From Neurospora intermedia (Eukaryota > Ascomycota > Sordariomycetes > Sordariales > Sordariaceae): DNA of 64,000 nucleotides. The stretch covers positions 1,736,001 through 1,800,000 of the forward strand of contig BTPP01000005.1 of the NCBI GenBank assembly GCA_037102815.1, given 5' to 3'. How positions within the stretch are numbered: position 1 is the stretch's first letter; every line of letters starts with the position of its first letter. Made by a program: the position numbers and the translations under genes. Below the pieces are notes generated by a model. The model was given only the letters and a program-made list of their open reading frames with translations, was not told the origin of the DNA and did no database searches. Shown one piece after another: positions 1 to 14,285 of the stretch.

Positions 1-72
1 CTCCCACAGTTCTTTCCCGCTTCCGGTGTCTTGCTGCTTCGCCCTGCGAGGCGGACGAGGCCGGGATTTGTG

Positions 73-1608
73 ATGCTGACTCGGTCTCCCGCTTCCGCAG
101 CCGCAACCTCCCCCACAACAACCGTGACCGTGACCGTGACTGCAGCCGCAACCTCTCCGAGACCGAGTCGCGGCGCCGCTCCCCATGGTCACTTCCACTA
201 TGCCCCTACCCCTTCACTTCGAGAAGCAGCATCCCGGATCCCGGCCCTCTCCTCTCGCCGGCAATCCGCAACCGCCCCCGCCACTTCGTCCACCTCTCTT
301 CCCATTTCAATCCAGTCGCGACACGGCCCAGCACCGGTAGCCTCCCACACCTCCTCCCCTGTAGCCTCCGACCCCGGCCTCGGCTTCCCTCCCTCGTCCC
401 GGCCTCAGCGCTGGGCAGGCGTCGATGTAGCGGCCCAGTACTCGCCCATGGAGCCGATGGATTACACGACCGGCGCCCCGCTCTCTAGTCAAGCCGCTTC
501 TTCCTCGAACAACCAAGCCGTCGCCCGAGGCTCAATCGAGTCCCGGCCTTCACATATACCTAACTCCGTCGGGCCCATGGCTTCCCACGAGGAGCAGGCC
601 TCGGCCTTGGCCTCCACATCAGAAGCTACCGCTGCTCCCATTCCGCATGGCCCGACAGTGGCCGTGGCGGTGCCTCCGACTCCTGGGGTCTACTCAGCGG
701 CGCCCCAACCGCATCCGTTGTCACATACTCCTCAGACAGGCACCCCCGTGAAGAGGAGAAACTCGCAAGGCGACGTCACCCACAACCAAGTTGAAGCGGC
801 GAGCGCCGGGCAAAGCGGTCCGCACTCCCCTAAGCGCGCGAGATTAGCGCCCAAAATTGTGTCCCGGCGATATGAGCACTGTCCAGTCGAAGACCTGGTT
901 GTGCTTATTGCGCACATGCTGGGCGAGCTTATTGAACTTAACGACGAAGCGGCTCAGAAAGTGGGGCAGCGTCATAACCTTACGAGGTTTCACTCCCGGT
1001 AGGCTGCCTTCAATCCCCAAACTGCCTGGATCTGATCATGATGCGGATGAAAGGACGAGCTGCTGACATGAAAGTTTCACAGAACGACACCTGGGATATC
1101 GGTTTTGGATTATCTCCACCGACTCGCAAAACATGCCTATCTATCACCACCAATACTTCTCTCCATGGTTTATTATATCGACCGCCTTTGCGCACTATAC
1201 TCGGACTTCACCATTAACACACTTACCGTTCATCGATTTCTCATAACAGCCGCTACCGTTGCCGCCAAGGGGCTCTCAGACTCCTTCTTGACCAACACAC
1301 TATATGCGAGAGTGGGAGGTGTCAGAGTTGCGGAACTTAATATGCTCGAGTTGGAATTCCTCCACCGCGTCGACTGGAAGATCGTGCCCGACCCTGACGT
1401 CCTTGTGGCATATTATGGTGGACTTGTGGCCAGATGTCCAGGATACATACTGGAATGCCCAGAACCAGAAGAAGCAGACGACGAAGATGAAGATGAAGAG
1501 CTAGACGAAAGCGATGCGATAGGCGACGACGACGACGATGTAGACGGCGAAGGAGGAGAAAGAGAAGAGGAGACGAGTTCAAGCCAAAGAGATAGACATG
1601 CCACGTAA
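73..1608 (+). CDS. preg: PHO80-type cyclin, phosphate regulator PREG
   Basis: Two exons, 73-998 and 1083-1608, split by an 84-bp intron (donor GTAGGC, branch GCTGAC, acceptor CACAG), give 483 residues. Residues ~1-260 are low-complexity Ser/Pro/Ala-rich. The PHO80-like cyclin box begins near residue 270 (VEDLVVLIAHM) and includes the hallmark stretch SMVYYIDRLCALY and the helix FLITAATVAAKGLSD. The tail is strongly acidic. In Neurospora, PREG pairs with the CDK PGOV (Pho85 homolog) and holds the bHLH activator NUC-1 inactive when phosphate is plentiful. The ATG at 73 is the first in frame, and the 483-aa length agrees with the Neurospora protein as I remember it. The frame is open to the left edge, so an upstream exon cannot be excluded. 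The intron is a multiple of three but contains an in-frame stop, so it must be removed. Confidence 0.92.
999..1082 (+). other. preg intron (84 bp)
   Basis: GT at 999-1000 and AG at 1081-1082, with a CTGAC branch site about 20 bp before the acceptor. Splicing joins CG to A to form an Arg codon and keeps the cyclin box in frame. Without splicing, translation stops at 1000-1002. Confidence 0.85.
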
Positions 1609-2630
1609 CCAGTGTGTTCTTCGGCTCAAATCGATCAGTCATGTCCGATGTGGAGCTGGTGTATAACAACAGGACGTGGCGGGAGACAAAAAAAATAGAG
1701 TACATAGGGAATCAAACCAAAAACGCGACCGGGAAGTATCTGCCGGAAAAGCAAAAGACCATGAGGCGCCTGTTGAATTGCCGGGGCTTGTCTGAGGGCA
1801 ATCTGCCTGCGGGAAGGAAGCAATGGGATATCAAATGGAGATAAACGGGAATTATATGGAGGGAGTGGACACATTGGAAGAAATGTGATCTTGATTATCA
1901 AAGACAGCAAGGACTCAAGCTGGAAGAGTATTGCTACGGTCCCGTCCAAACACTACGTTCGAGTTACAACGCCTGGGTTGAGAGGGGGATCATGACAGCA
2001 TGACAGATATGAGATGATTGGTGTGTCTTATGAAGCACCGCGGCGAAACAGCAATCTTTCTTGGGTGGGGGGAGATGAACGGGCTGTTCCTTTACCTGGC
2101 ACTCTTATATGAATAGCACTTTTGGTAGATACCACTGAGAACAGATTTCCTCTTTCTACTCAGATGTCTTTCTCTCCTGATCGATACGTCTTATAACACT
2201 GATTCGGGCAGAAACGGTATCGATGTCGATTCAGGACGTACCGAAAGTCCAGACCTCCAATATAGACCGGATGTTGGGCCCTCTCAACCGGCGCTGCCCC
2301 TGGTGATCGGTCCTGGACCGGATGAAGACCCCACCAGGCTTCCAATACCCGCAGAAATGGGCAACCTATGCCAATGGTCAACACCGGGACCCACCTTTTA
2401 CAGGTACACGACCGACACCCACAGCACAAGCTGAGGCCCAAGCATCTCCAGCCGTGACTCCATTTTCGTCATTCTTCATGACTTGTCCGCTTCTCTTCGC
2501 GGGACAGCAGCATCTTCTCACTATTCATACTTAGTGACTATCTGCGTCTCCTTCAAGCAGAAGCAAAGTCTATCTCGGGAGACTGTAGCAACCACACGGG
2601 CGACAAGCTCTCGACAATCCTCGATCCGCC
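1609..2630. other. Intergenic, preg 3' side to EMC10-like 5' side
   Basis: About 1 kb with only short ORFs that lack codon bias or recognisable domains. It presumably holds the preg 3' UTR and the promoter of the next gene. No RNA gene or repeat was recognised. Confidence 0.5.
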
Positions 2631-3337
2631 ATGAGGCTTCTCGCGTCGCTTGCGTCGACGCTTTTGGTCGCCGCAACGGCCGCAACGGCTCAGGTCATCA
2701 CCGTACCAATCTATATCCAGCCCGTCAACTCCTCCTCTGTGCCATCTTTCCTCGCCGAAGTCAGTTACGATACCGCACAAGACCCAAGCAGCGCGGTAGC
2801 ACCGGTGGTGTCTGCCTACGAAGCGCCTGAGATTCTCGACGACTTGCGAGGCCACGAGCTCCTACGTATCGGCGTGTACGACAAGGCGGAAAAGAAGTGG
2901 GTGTCGTCTACGTCGGTCATATCGGCAGAAAACTTCGGCAAGGGGTACGCGCCACATATCGTGCTATCCGTGGACGAGAGCAATCAGGAGGGTAGCTATG
3001 ACAACCAGCACGTCTTGGGCGTCGCGTTCAAGGGCATCAGGATTGATGCCGGACAGACAAGGGACTTTGGGCCGCAAGCGGTGGTGGTCCGCACAGCGCA
3101 GGGCAAGCAGCCGGAGTTGAACAAGCCGGTCGTGCTGTCGCCAGAGGGCAAACAGGTGGTGCCGCAGGAGAAGACACTTTTACAAAAGTATATTGAATTT
3201 CTTCCCTTTCCAAGTTCTGATATCGCTGAGATGAGGGCTTTGATTGCTGACGAGCTGGTTTGCTGCACTACAGGTACTGGTGGGTTATTGCCATTGTTAT
3301 GGTCCTCTCCCTGGGAGGCGGAGGCGATGGGAAGTGA
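2631..3337 (+). CDS. EMC10-like ER membrane protein complex subunit
   Basis: Two exons, 2631-3187 and 3274-3337, give 206 residues. A signal peptide (MRLLASLASTLLVAATAATA) opens a lumenal domain. The central stretch VLGVAFKGI and the segment preceding QKYWWVIAIVMVLSL fit the EMC10 family: one lumenal beta-domain and one C-terminal membrane anchor directly after a QKYWW motif. The membrane anchor appears only after removing the 86-bp intron 3188-3273. Read without splicing, the ORF runs to 3413 and loses the QKYWW anchor. EMC inserts tail-anchored and multipass proteins into the ER membrane. The assignment rests on domain layout and motif memory, not on a search. Another secreted single-span protein is possible but less likely. 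Confidence 0.75.
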
Positions 3338-4183
3338 TAGACTGGCCACATTGTTTTCCTTGCCTAGTCAAGCATTGTACAGAGCTTTGCTATGCATTTC
3401 ATCTCTTGGGTGAGGATGTCCGTTTCGCGCGTTTTGGTTGTATTGATTGCCATTTTCTCGCAGTGCTCCCCGCCGTCCTGTCTTGTTTGAAACCCTTACC
3501 TTACCTACTTAGGTAGAGGTACTCTTCTCCGTCATAACCCGTTTGTACTGTAGAGGTACCTAGTACAGGGAGACTTCCGATTCAGTCGCGTTCCTCATCA
3601 CGAGCTTCCAGCTGGTGACTCCTCTGCCCCTTGCGTCAGTGTCTAGCAGGTTGGACGGGGACGCTGCGTGCCGAAGCAAGGAGCCCTGCTAGCTGCCTGC
3701 TGCACGGCCCCTAGAGGTACCCTTGCGTCGTGATTAGCAACTGTCTGCCAGTGGCGATACTTATCAATACAGCTTAGCGCGGCTAGCACACTGCCCCACT
3801 GCCAGATGGCAAGTGGATCCTAAAGCTAGCTGCCCGCCTCATAATCGGAAAGTGGGTACTTGGAAGCTGTTCGCTGCTCCCATGTCATTGCCCTGCGCGC
3901 GCCTGCCCTCGTCGCTCTCTCAACGGACCATACAGTTCAACTTCACCTTGGAAGTCACCACCAATTCCCAACATCACATCTTGGAACTTTTCTCCCCCCC
4001 ACTTGACTTCGCCTCTCAAGCGAAAGAAACTCTCTCTTGACAAACCCAACTTTTGGTCGCGTTCAGCCTCATTAACAAGAACTAATAACCATTTTTGGAA
4101 TCTGTTGATCGGATCCATCTGCCATCGCCAACGCGCAAATAAAGACAATAATCACCATTTTTGCTACTTGATCCATCTCGAAA
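3338..4183. other. Intergenic, EMC10-like to chz1
   Basis: About 850 bp holding the 3' end of the EMC10-like gene and the chz1 promoter. It has several AGAGGTAC-type short motifs (near 3512, 3552 and 3714) that recur in other intergenic parts of the window. No gene seen. Confidence 0.5.
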
Positions 4184-4711
4184 ATGTCCACCGAGAACGG
4201 TACCACTGACACCACCCTCGCGGGCACCGCCGAGGCCAACACCACCTTTGAAAGCAAGGGCAAGGGCAAGGCTCCCGCTGAGTCCGAGGACCACCCCATG
4301 GGTGAGGCAGAGGACGACGAGGATGATGAAGATGAGGATGAGACTGAGGTGAGCTAAATCCTGAAGGCATTAAACTTGCTTCTCAAAACACTCTTTTCGT
4401 CGCATTGTCCGTGCTAACCCTTCCGTTTGCAGGAGCCCGAAGCTGGTACGTTAATTGCCTTTAAATCCATCAGCCAACGCCCAATCATGGGTGACGATCG
4501 CGCAGCAACAGCTTACGTACAGGAACTAACATGAACAAAAACAGAGGAAGACAACCTCGAGGAGATTGACCCCAGCAATGTGATCAGTGGTCCCCGCACT
4601 CGCCACAAGGAGATCGACTATGCCAAGGCCGCTCAGGACCTGCCTGCCGAGGAGGACGATGAGGAGGACGACGAGGAGTTTGTGCCCGAGGATGAGGAGA
4701 TGGAGGAGTAG
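4184..4711 (+). CDS. chz1: Histone H2A.Z chaperone Chz1
   Basis: Three exons, 4184-4348, 4433-4445 and 4545-4711, give a 114-residue, very acidic protein. The CHZ motif is intact: EEIDPSNVISGPRTRHKEID at about residues 64-83, flanked by Asp/Glu runs. In yeast, Chz1 binds the H2A.Z-H2B dimer through this motif and delivers it to the SWR1 remodeller in the nucleus. The middle exon is only 13 nt (GAGCCCGAAGCTG). It is flanked by introns of 84 bp (branch GCTAAC) and 99 bp (branch ACTAAC), and skipping it would shift the frame. The ATG at 4184 is preceded by AAA, a good Kozak context. Length and motif order match other fungal Chz1 proteins. Confidence 0.92.
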
Positions 4712-6170
4712 TCCGAGGCTATCTTCTGATTTCCTTTGATGGTTTACAACAACAACAAATTCTTGTTTTCTTTCTTCCTGGGTTTCCCCGTTGGCTCTGC
4801 GCTTTGCTCGCTGCCAGTGGTTGAGTTTATGATGATCACGAGCTTGGAGATGTAAGCGGTCTTTTGGCTGATTGCCTAGCCTGATTGGCTGGACCTATTC
4901 ATGTACGTGAATGTCAGTTATGGGGCTTGGGGTTGTTTGGTTCAATGCTTTGGGAGTTCCCACAATCAGAATTTGGCAATACATGATAAGGGTGTAAGTG
5001 ATCATTCGTTTATCAGTTTAGATAGACCGATCTCTTCTGTCAGCCAATTTCAAAAACATCAACATACTACGTACGTTGGTGTATCAGAATACGCTTGATC
5101 GCTTGTCTTCACTAACCTAACCCCCGTAAGTGGAGACGTAATGGATGGTTCCCTGTCAGCTCAAGGGCAGTTGTCCTATTGAGATGGGGTGCCAGTAAAC
5201 TAAGGGCGAGGCAGCCTGAAGGGGGTGTTATGTCTACGGCTGACCTATGAAAAGGTAATATTCCGGCGAATTCTGGAGTTGCTATCACCATCGAGATTAA
5301 AAATCGGTCCTGTTCCTGGAGTACACAGCAGACGTCAGGAACCGGAGCATCGCACCAGCCACCAACAAGGTTCGCGATCTTGGCCTGATCCACCGGGTAT
5401 TCTACGCAGTACACTAGCTTCTTTCTTGACGCCAACATTTGTGCGACTGCATGACTTTGACTTGGAAAGCTTCAACGATTTTGAAAGTCTCGGATTTGGG
5501 CTTGAATTCGCTTTGATAACTCCCCACTTAAGTATACGCGCCTTGCGCAATCTAACGTGAATCAGCCCATTGCTGACGCGACAAGCTGAAAGAAAAGTAA
5601 AAAAAAAAAAAGGTAGAGGAAGAATGGAGACGCTGAACGCCCAATTGGCCAATATCACTCTCGGAGGGACTCTGAACAACGCCGAACATGAACCCACCGA
5701 CTTCGAGAAAAATTGAATGAATAAAACCAGATGGACTGGGGAAAACAGTGTCAAGTTCTCTCGGAGAGGAAGACGTGACACCACCCCAGGTGCTCAATCA
5801 ACGTGTCCTTGTCAGCATCATGCGGCACAAACAACATTGTACCTTTTAGCCATTAGGTACATATGTATCACCCAGACGCGGACTGACGTTGTAGTTTATG
5901 TACCTTGACGGCGCACCAAGGTCACATCTGGCCAGAACCGGCCTAACAACCACCCAAAATAAAAAAGGGGGATCTGCCGGCGCTGGGGGCCAAGGGTCCA
6001 CGGGCATTCAACTTTATTTTCTTTCTTCACCACGCGCACACCCACCGCCCGACGCTACCTCTATGGAACCTGCCAATTCATCATCTTTAATACCTACCCA
6101 CACACTTACAAGTTAGCTATCATTTATCTGTCACGATTCTCGAAGACGGATTGACCTAAATTTGCTCTCC
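4712..6170. other. Intergenic, chz1 to bet1
   Basis: About 1.46 kb. It contains chz1 3' sequence, an A12 run near 5599-5610 and the upstream region of the Bet1-like gene. ORFs on both strands here are short and unlike proteins. Nothing else recognised. Confidence 0.5.
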
Positions 6171-7403
6171 ATGATGGCTTCCAGGTGAGTGCGATTTTCT
6201 TGTACGTTCGTCTTAGCATTGCACCACACCACACGCAAATGCCACCTTTCCCATTTCGAAATGCGACTTGGCCTGTCAACTCGACCAAACCCACGACCGA
6301 CACACGATGAAGCGGCCAACCGAGATGCCCGGCCCCGGTGAACGGATGTACGATATTGCCACCGGAAGATATCTGCGGACCAAAGGCAGCAGCCATCGAT
6401 ATTATGGTGATTTGACAAGTCACGGTTTCTCGACGTACCCCCCCTGGTCATGGCGCGACGGCCTCAACTACGTCATCGCTCTGGTTTCAGAGTTTCGCCA
6501 ACACGTCTCCAACCATGCCATGGTAGGATACCATACGAGTTCAATACCGCGATTTGATGCAGTCGCAACAGCGGCGCAACCACAGCAACACTGGCGACGA
6601 GAGCGAGAACGACAGCGAAACCGAAAGCGTCAACTCGATCCATCCCCCATGCCGCCGGGTCGTCCTTGATTCGACTTTGACCACCCACCACAACCCCCAT
6701 CCCACCAACCCCTTAATCCTTCGAGCAAGACAAGAAAACACCCTTCTAACAACTAGTTTTCTTCCCGAGTATAGATTTGCACATTCCTCCCTACACCAGC
6801 GCGACCCGCGCAGCGACCTTTTCAAGGGCTACTCTGGCTCCAGCGCAGCCGAGCGCCGCTCAGCCAACGCCAGCCCAGCCAGGTATGGCGGTGGCGGCGG
6901 ATACGGGTACGGAGGCGGCTATGGTGGCGGTGGGAGTTATAACGGCAGCTCGTCAACACTGGGGGTGGAACGGGGCGGGTTTAGGCCTGCTACTCCAAAT
7001 TCGAGGGGCCAGTACAGCGACGCAGTCCTCAACGAACTCGAGAGCCAGAATGATGAGCAGGTGGAAGGGATAATGGGTAAAGTCAAGATTCTGAAGGATG
7101 TACGTCTTTGTTCTCTCTTTCTGCTATCCTCCCTCTCTCCCACTTCCTTCTCTCGCAAGCCACCCCTCAACTAACCCCATCCCTCTCCCCAAACAGATGA
7201 CTATAGCCATCGGCGATGAAATTCGAGACTCCTCCGCCCTCGCCGAGAAGATGAACGAATCCTTCGACCAAACCCGCCTCCGACTCCGTGGTACCATGAA
7301 CCGAATGCTCATCATGGCACAGAAGACCAATGTCGGGTGGAGGGTGTGGCTTGCCTTTTTCGCTGCCGTGGTGTTCCTCTTTTTTTACGTGAGGTATCTC
7401 TAG
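6171..7403 (+). CDS. bet1: Bet1-type Qc-SNARE of ER-Golgi transport
   Basis: Three exons, 6171-6184, 6775-7099 and 7197-7403, give 181 residues. The 14-nt first exon encodes MMASR, joined to FAHSSLHQRDPRSDLF, which restores the MASRF-type start usual for fungal Bet1. A Gly/Tyr-rich linker (about residues 40-70) precedes the SNARE helix (ELESQNDEQVEGIMGKVKIL through MNESFDQTRLRLRG). The C-terminal anchor WRVWLAFFAAVVFLFFYVRY ends two residues from the stop. Bet1 forms the SNARE bundle for COPII vesicle fusion at the cis-Golgi. The first intron is unusually long (590 bp, branch TTCTAAC at 6742). An ATG at 6557 inside it is open into exon 2 and would give a different N-terminus. Confidence 0.88.
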
Positions 7404-8226
7404 TACCCTTCCAAGGTCAAAGTTTTTCTGAACTTGGAAGAGAGGAAAAGAAAACAAAGAAAAAGAAAAAAGATGGAGGGGCATGGTGGTCGGCGGAGTG
7501 GTCCTCCTCCTGCTGCTGCGGCGCGGAGCAAAGCGATATGAGCAAGATTGATGGAAACGAGAAAGGAGACCCTATATGTGCAAAGGAAAGATGGGATAGT
7601 ATATATATGGCTTCAATGATGGGTGATACCAATGGATGATGAGGGAAACGAAAGGTCCTAGGTCAAAGTGGCTGGCTACCTTGTGGGATCGAAAAGGCAT
7701 GGATTTGGGTTGCGCTTGGTAGAATTCCGGGTGGACTTGGTTTTTGCATGCTGGCGCCGGGGAGTTCGCGTTGGTTAAGTCGTTCGGGTAGGATCAGGAG
7801 TCGGATGTTTGGGTTTTTTTTATCTATCTCTTTTAATTCTTCTCAATTCGTTGTTTAACTGAACAGGTTCAATTATCTGTTTTAATTCACTGATCCATCA
7901 TTAATCTATATATGGGCTCCCACAGACGTGAAGTGTATAGTCATTGAGGGTATAACAGATATTTAATCAGAACTGCGTGTACACTACCACTGCATAGACC
8001 AGACCAATGCTGTAACGAAGATCAGAGTCGTCTTTTGACGGACATTATCCATTCAGTCCTGGTTCTAAAGCCACCAAGTAGCTACCCATACTGCCATGAT
8101 CCCAAGACTCCATGCGCCGGACTCAAACGACCTGTTATTGAATGATGCTTGCTGACCGTTCCTACCAGAACTCCTCAGTTTTGACCCTCCCTAGTTTCTC
8201 TTTCCGAACCATCATGGACCTTCATT
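7404..8226. other. Convergent 3' intergenic, bet1 / APC15
   Basis: About 820 bp between two convergent genes. It is AT-richer from 7790 to 7990, consistent with 3' UTRs and polyadenylation signals. It carries one GTACACTA motif at 7979. No gene seen. Confidence 0.5.
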
Positions 8227-10305
<2,079 letters not shown>

Positions 10306-10747
10306 TTAGCTGTGTATATGTAGGCGAAAAGTTTAACGTGAGGTTCCGAGACTATCCAGGGCGCGTTGATGGGTAAGTTCGGTGATGATGATGCCGTGAC
10401 TGTTCAATGAATGCCGGTGAATAAACGGCAAAGGTATGATTAGATTCAAGGAGGAAATTATCAGGATGAATGGATTTCTTGGTTCTGTATGGAACACTAC
10501 GATCTGACGTCTAACCAACCCAAGCGGTGGTAAAGTGCATTGTCGTGAATTCAGCTTCTCCAGATTACGGTCCATGGATGTTTTGGATGAGATCCCTAGC
10601 AAACCTTCGTGTCCTTATGTATTTAGAGGTACAGCAACGGTACAGTAGTACCCAGCACGTATGCGCAGTGTACGTGTAGTGTACAGGCATGGTACGTGCC
10701 CTATCTGGGCGCTTTACCCCACGATCGGATGCGGCTATGTAGTGCAC

Positions 10748-10750
<3 letters not shown>

Positions 10751-10783
<33 letters not shown>
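10751..10783. repeat. Trinucleotide microsatellite (CTG)11
   Basis: Eleven perfect CTG units outside any recognised gene, about 530 bp upstream of the APC15 start. Confidence 0.97.
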
Positions 10784-10785
<2 letters not shown>

Positions 10786-11457
10786 CTAAGAAGTGATCTT
10801 GTCAAGGTAACATTTCATGGAACCTGAACAACAGAGCTCATCGTTCTCAGGTTGTACCATTATCATTTACCGTATTTACTTACTCGGTCTGATTGCACTG
10901 ACCAGTTCACGCAGGAGCCTCCACTGTCACTGTAGAGCAAATGTCCAAACGTCCCAACGTCTCAGCTTCAAGATCGCTCATTCCACTCTGCACATGGCGT
11001 TATGACTGGGACTTTTTTTGGGGTCACTACACATACCCGGCAAGTCGCTGACCATCACCAACTCCAGTCACTTACATAGAGGTAGAATTTCACCAGATAG
11101 ACAGGCCCTGTCAACCCAAAAGTCACAAAGCTCTCAAAATTCAGGAAGTTATTACGCCGATGTTCTGGTTTCGTCCGGTAGCCGTCGCTGGTCAGACATG
11201 GAAAGCCAGCCACAAATCGCAAACAGTAAAGAACACAAAAGAGAATAACTCAAGGACAGGGCCATCTAGTGTAGTATGTATGTAGGTACATATGTACACT
11301 AGTTTTCATGAGGTAATCGGAGAGACTTCAATTCCCCTTGCCGAGCGGCGCGAACTGGTCTATGACCCTTGTCCCTACCGCGGTTTTTACACTAGACTAC
11401 TGCATGCTGTTAAAATGCTTGTATGTGGTAGTGTAAGACGTTAGCGCCTTTCCATCC

Positions 11458-11474
11458 TTTTTTTTTTTTTTTTT
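11458..11474. repeat. Poly-T run (17)
   Basis: Uninterrupted T17 in the gene-poor region. Confidence 0.95.
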
Positions 11475-12378
11475 ACCCTTCCTGAACGTCTGACATCCGA
11501 CCTACACTAGCTGAGGAGCTAGCGCACCCCACTTCTTCGCTCGGGCGCTTGAGTTATCGGGAGTTTTCGGAAGCACCTTGAAAGGTATTCGCACTAATGC
11601 TTCTGTTCCGACCTCATTCGCGAGTGTACACTGTCGAAGGGCAGAGTGGGTGGTTATTGTCTGTGATGCTATACAGTAGTGTAGTGTAGAAATGCCTTGA
11701 GGATGCCCGCGCCTGTTTGCCATGCTACTTTGTTTTTTGGAACGCCCTAAACGAGGAGGAAAGGCATGACTCTGTGTTGCGAATGGGCGTCGAACTTATC
11801 AGGCTGCATGGAAGACAAGTTCATCGATACATATCGGATTGGCTCACTTCCGGCTGCTCAATCCCCAAAACTCAAAGTTCGGGGGCGTTGTGTAGCAGGT
11901 TGCCGATGTCGGTCGGCCTTTGCATAATCGATTCCTTGTTGAATGTGGTGAGGGTGGTGTAAAGTCGAGAAAACGCCAAGGCTGCGTAGCTTGATGATGA
12001 CTGCCAATATTTCCAGCAGAGCGCAGGAAGTTTCCGGAATCAGGTGTTCGAAAGAGGCAAAAGGGAATTCCTCGAAACAGATCCGATACGTCCACTTCAA
12101 AAGGTTACTACGTACTGTTAGCTTTAGGTAGTCTGCTTCGAAGTGAGCCGGCGCGGGCGGTTGTCTTTCAGTCAATGCATCTCTGGTTTCTTTCTTTCCG
12201 CGTTCAAGTGCCAGCTGCGAAAAAGAGTACAAGGTAACCCCCCACTTCCCTCGTTTCGGATGGACACCATCACGGGTTTTATTCTTGCCTTTTTCCATTT
12301 TTCGTTTTCGTTTTTCCACTATGAAATACCACTCGGTCCCTTGTCTGATTTCGCTGGGTAAATGGTGCCCCACTTTCA

Positions 12379-12395
12379 CCCCCCCCCCCCCCCCC
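12379..12395. repeat. Poly-C run (17)
   Basis: Uninterrupted C17. Homopolymeric C of this length is uncommon and prone to sequencing length error. Confidence 0.95.
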
Positions 12396-14252
12396 TCTGC
12401 AACTCCCCCGCCTTTGAATACTGATTGACACTACAGAAAGGAGCGATGCACAGACGTCACCATACAAACTTTCCTTCCATACGTTGGCCCTATGTGAATG
12501 TGCGACAGGAAGGGCGAGGAGCGACGAAACGGAATCACACATGCCCTGTTGTGAGTAGAAAGAGTGCTGTGTGAGGCGGCTTGTCCTCGATATCCCGCAA
12601 GGTGCTCTCGCCTTTTATTAAAGTGGGTGACGTAGTCGCAGTGGGCTATCTGCCAGTTGACCCGAGCGGGTGAAAGTGGACGGAGACCCGCGATCTCATC
12701 GACCTTATATGACTAGTAGACTTTTGAGATTAGGACGGCGCGGTGCTTTACATAGTTGCGGTCCAGCGAGTTTTTAATTTGTTCACTAGCCTTCGCGCAG
12801 TGATGTCATGCTTCCCGTAGTAAATATCCTGTCCGTGCAGCAGAATGTTGACTGCGCGGATTTCGGCGATTCAGAAATACTCGTGTCGCCCTTCTTGGGA
12901 GACCAAGTGATGTTTTTGATAAGGACTGAGGTGAGCTCAGCCCACGGTTTTTGGTTTGGTTGGCGGGGCGTGATGTTTTGTGCTGATGATTCTTTTACAT
13001 TTTGGATCACCATCATGATATGTGTGTACACTGGTTCCGTATCTCCCGCCAAGGGCTAGCCATGGTTTCTTTTTGGGTGACTCTGCAACGCTGTTACGAC
13101 CGTGTTGGTTTTTCCTATTGGCCAATTCTCCAAGACCTTTCTTTTCCTCGCTCTCTGAACGGTTGCACGCTTCTAAGAGATCTCATTGGGATGCTGCCAA
13201 GACGGCCGTCTGACTCCGGGCGACTGGCTACTGGGTAGGTGGGAGCCGTTGTCGCATCGCTGATGATTCGAATGGTCTGGGGGTTTAACAGTCGTACCAC
13301 AAGAGCACCGACAAACCCCAACGCGTGGGATATTGCCTAGACGGGATCTTGTCTGAATAAGTGCCCGATTGACGGGCTGAGTAAGGTAGGGAGATCGTAT
13401 GTGTCGTATGACAATAGGATCCCATATTGACTCTGAATCAGTACAAACTCCTCTGTCATGAGTGACTGTGAGGATTATCACATGTTATTGGTATGGGCGT
13501 TAGTTGTCGTTGTTGTGCGCTTCGTTCTCGACCGAGCCGGCGCACAGAGTCTCCAGGATGTCCAGGGACCTGACTGAGTGCTCTCCGCCATGAGGTACGT
13601 GCTGGCGACATCGGCCCTTGTGAGAGGGGTGTTGGAAAAGCAAGCTTGATGATTGGCCTGCTGAGGGCACGACGTTGTGACCTCTCCTCTTCCTTGCCAG
13701 CCTTCCGAGCAGGGGTTTAAAAGTCTAACATGGATGCCTTGCATGCACTTGACGATGTGTGGATCTTGGGCTAACTCTAACTGGACGCCGTGAGAGTGGG
13801 GTGTTAATGGCTGCTTCCACTCGGTGCTGTTTTCTTTAGTGTACATCTGGATAGTTTCTCTTTGTTGAAATGAGATGTTCCTCTTTGGGCAGTCAACCAC
13901 CAAAGAGCTAATCCCACTCATTGGAAACGGCTGACGCCCACTTAAACAGGTGACTCAAATCAGTTTGGATATCAGCAATGGAAATGATATCCTTTTTGAC
14001 TCTCTGATCAGTCTCCCAAAAACAAGTCCATGACGTGGTTTGCCGGGCGAGCCCGGAGGTCGTGATACCGCCTGTACTTGTGTGTTGTTACAAAACACGG
14101 GATGAGAAGTGTCATCGTCACACAATCATGTGGTTATAGTAACTTCCCTTACCCTTTGCTGGGCGCCTTCAACTCCATAAGCGTTGGTGCTAGTATACAG
14201 TAGTAGAAGCGGGGCCTTTGGAGAAAGGCATTGATACTATGTTATGGAAGTG

Positions 14253-14283
<31 letters not shown>
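14253..14283. repeat. Poly-A run (31)
   Basis: Uninterrupted A31. No target-site duplication or retroposed sequence was recognised beside it, so it is listed as a simple repeat. Confidence 0.95.

Positions 14284-14285
<2 letters not shown>

Noticed and set aside
13478-13921. 147-codon minus-strand ORF in the gene-poor region
   Set aside because: No recognisable motif and poor codon usage.
14253-14283. A31 tract as the tail of a retroposed copy
   Set aside because: No target-site duplication, retroposon body or processed gene copy is recognisable beside it.
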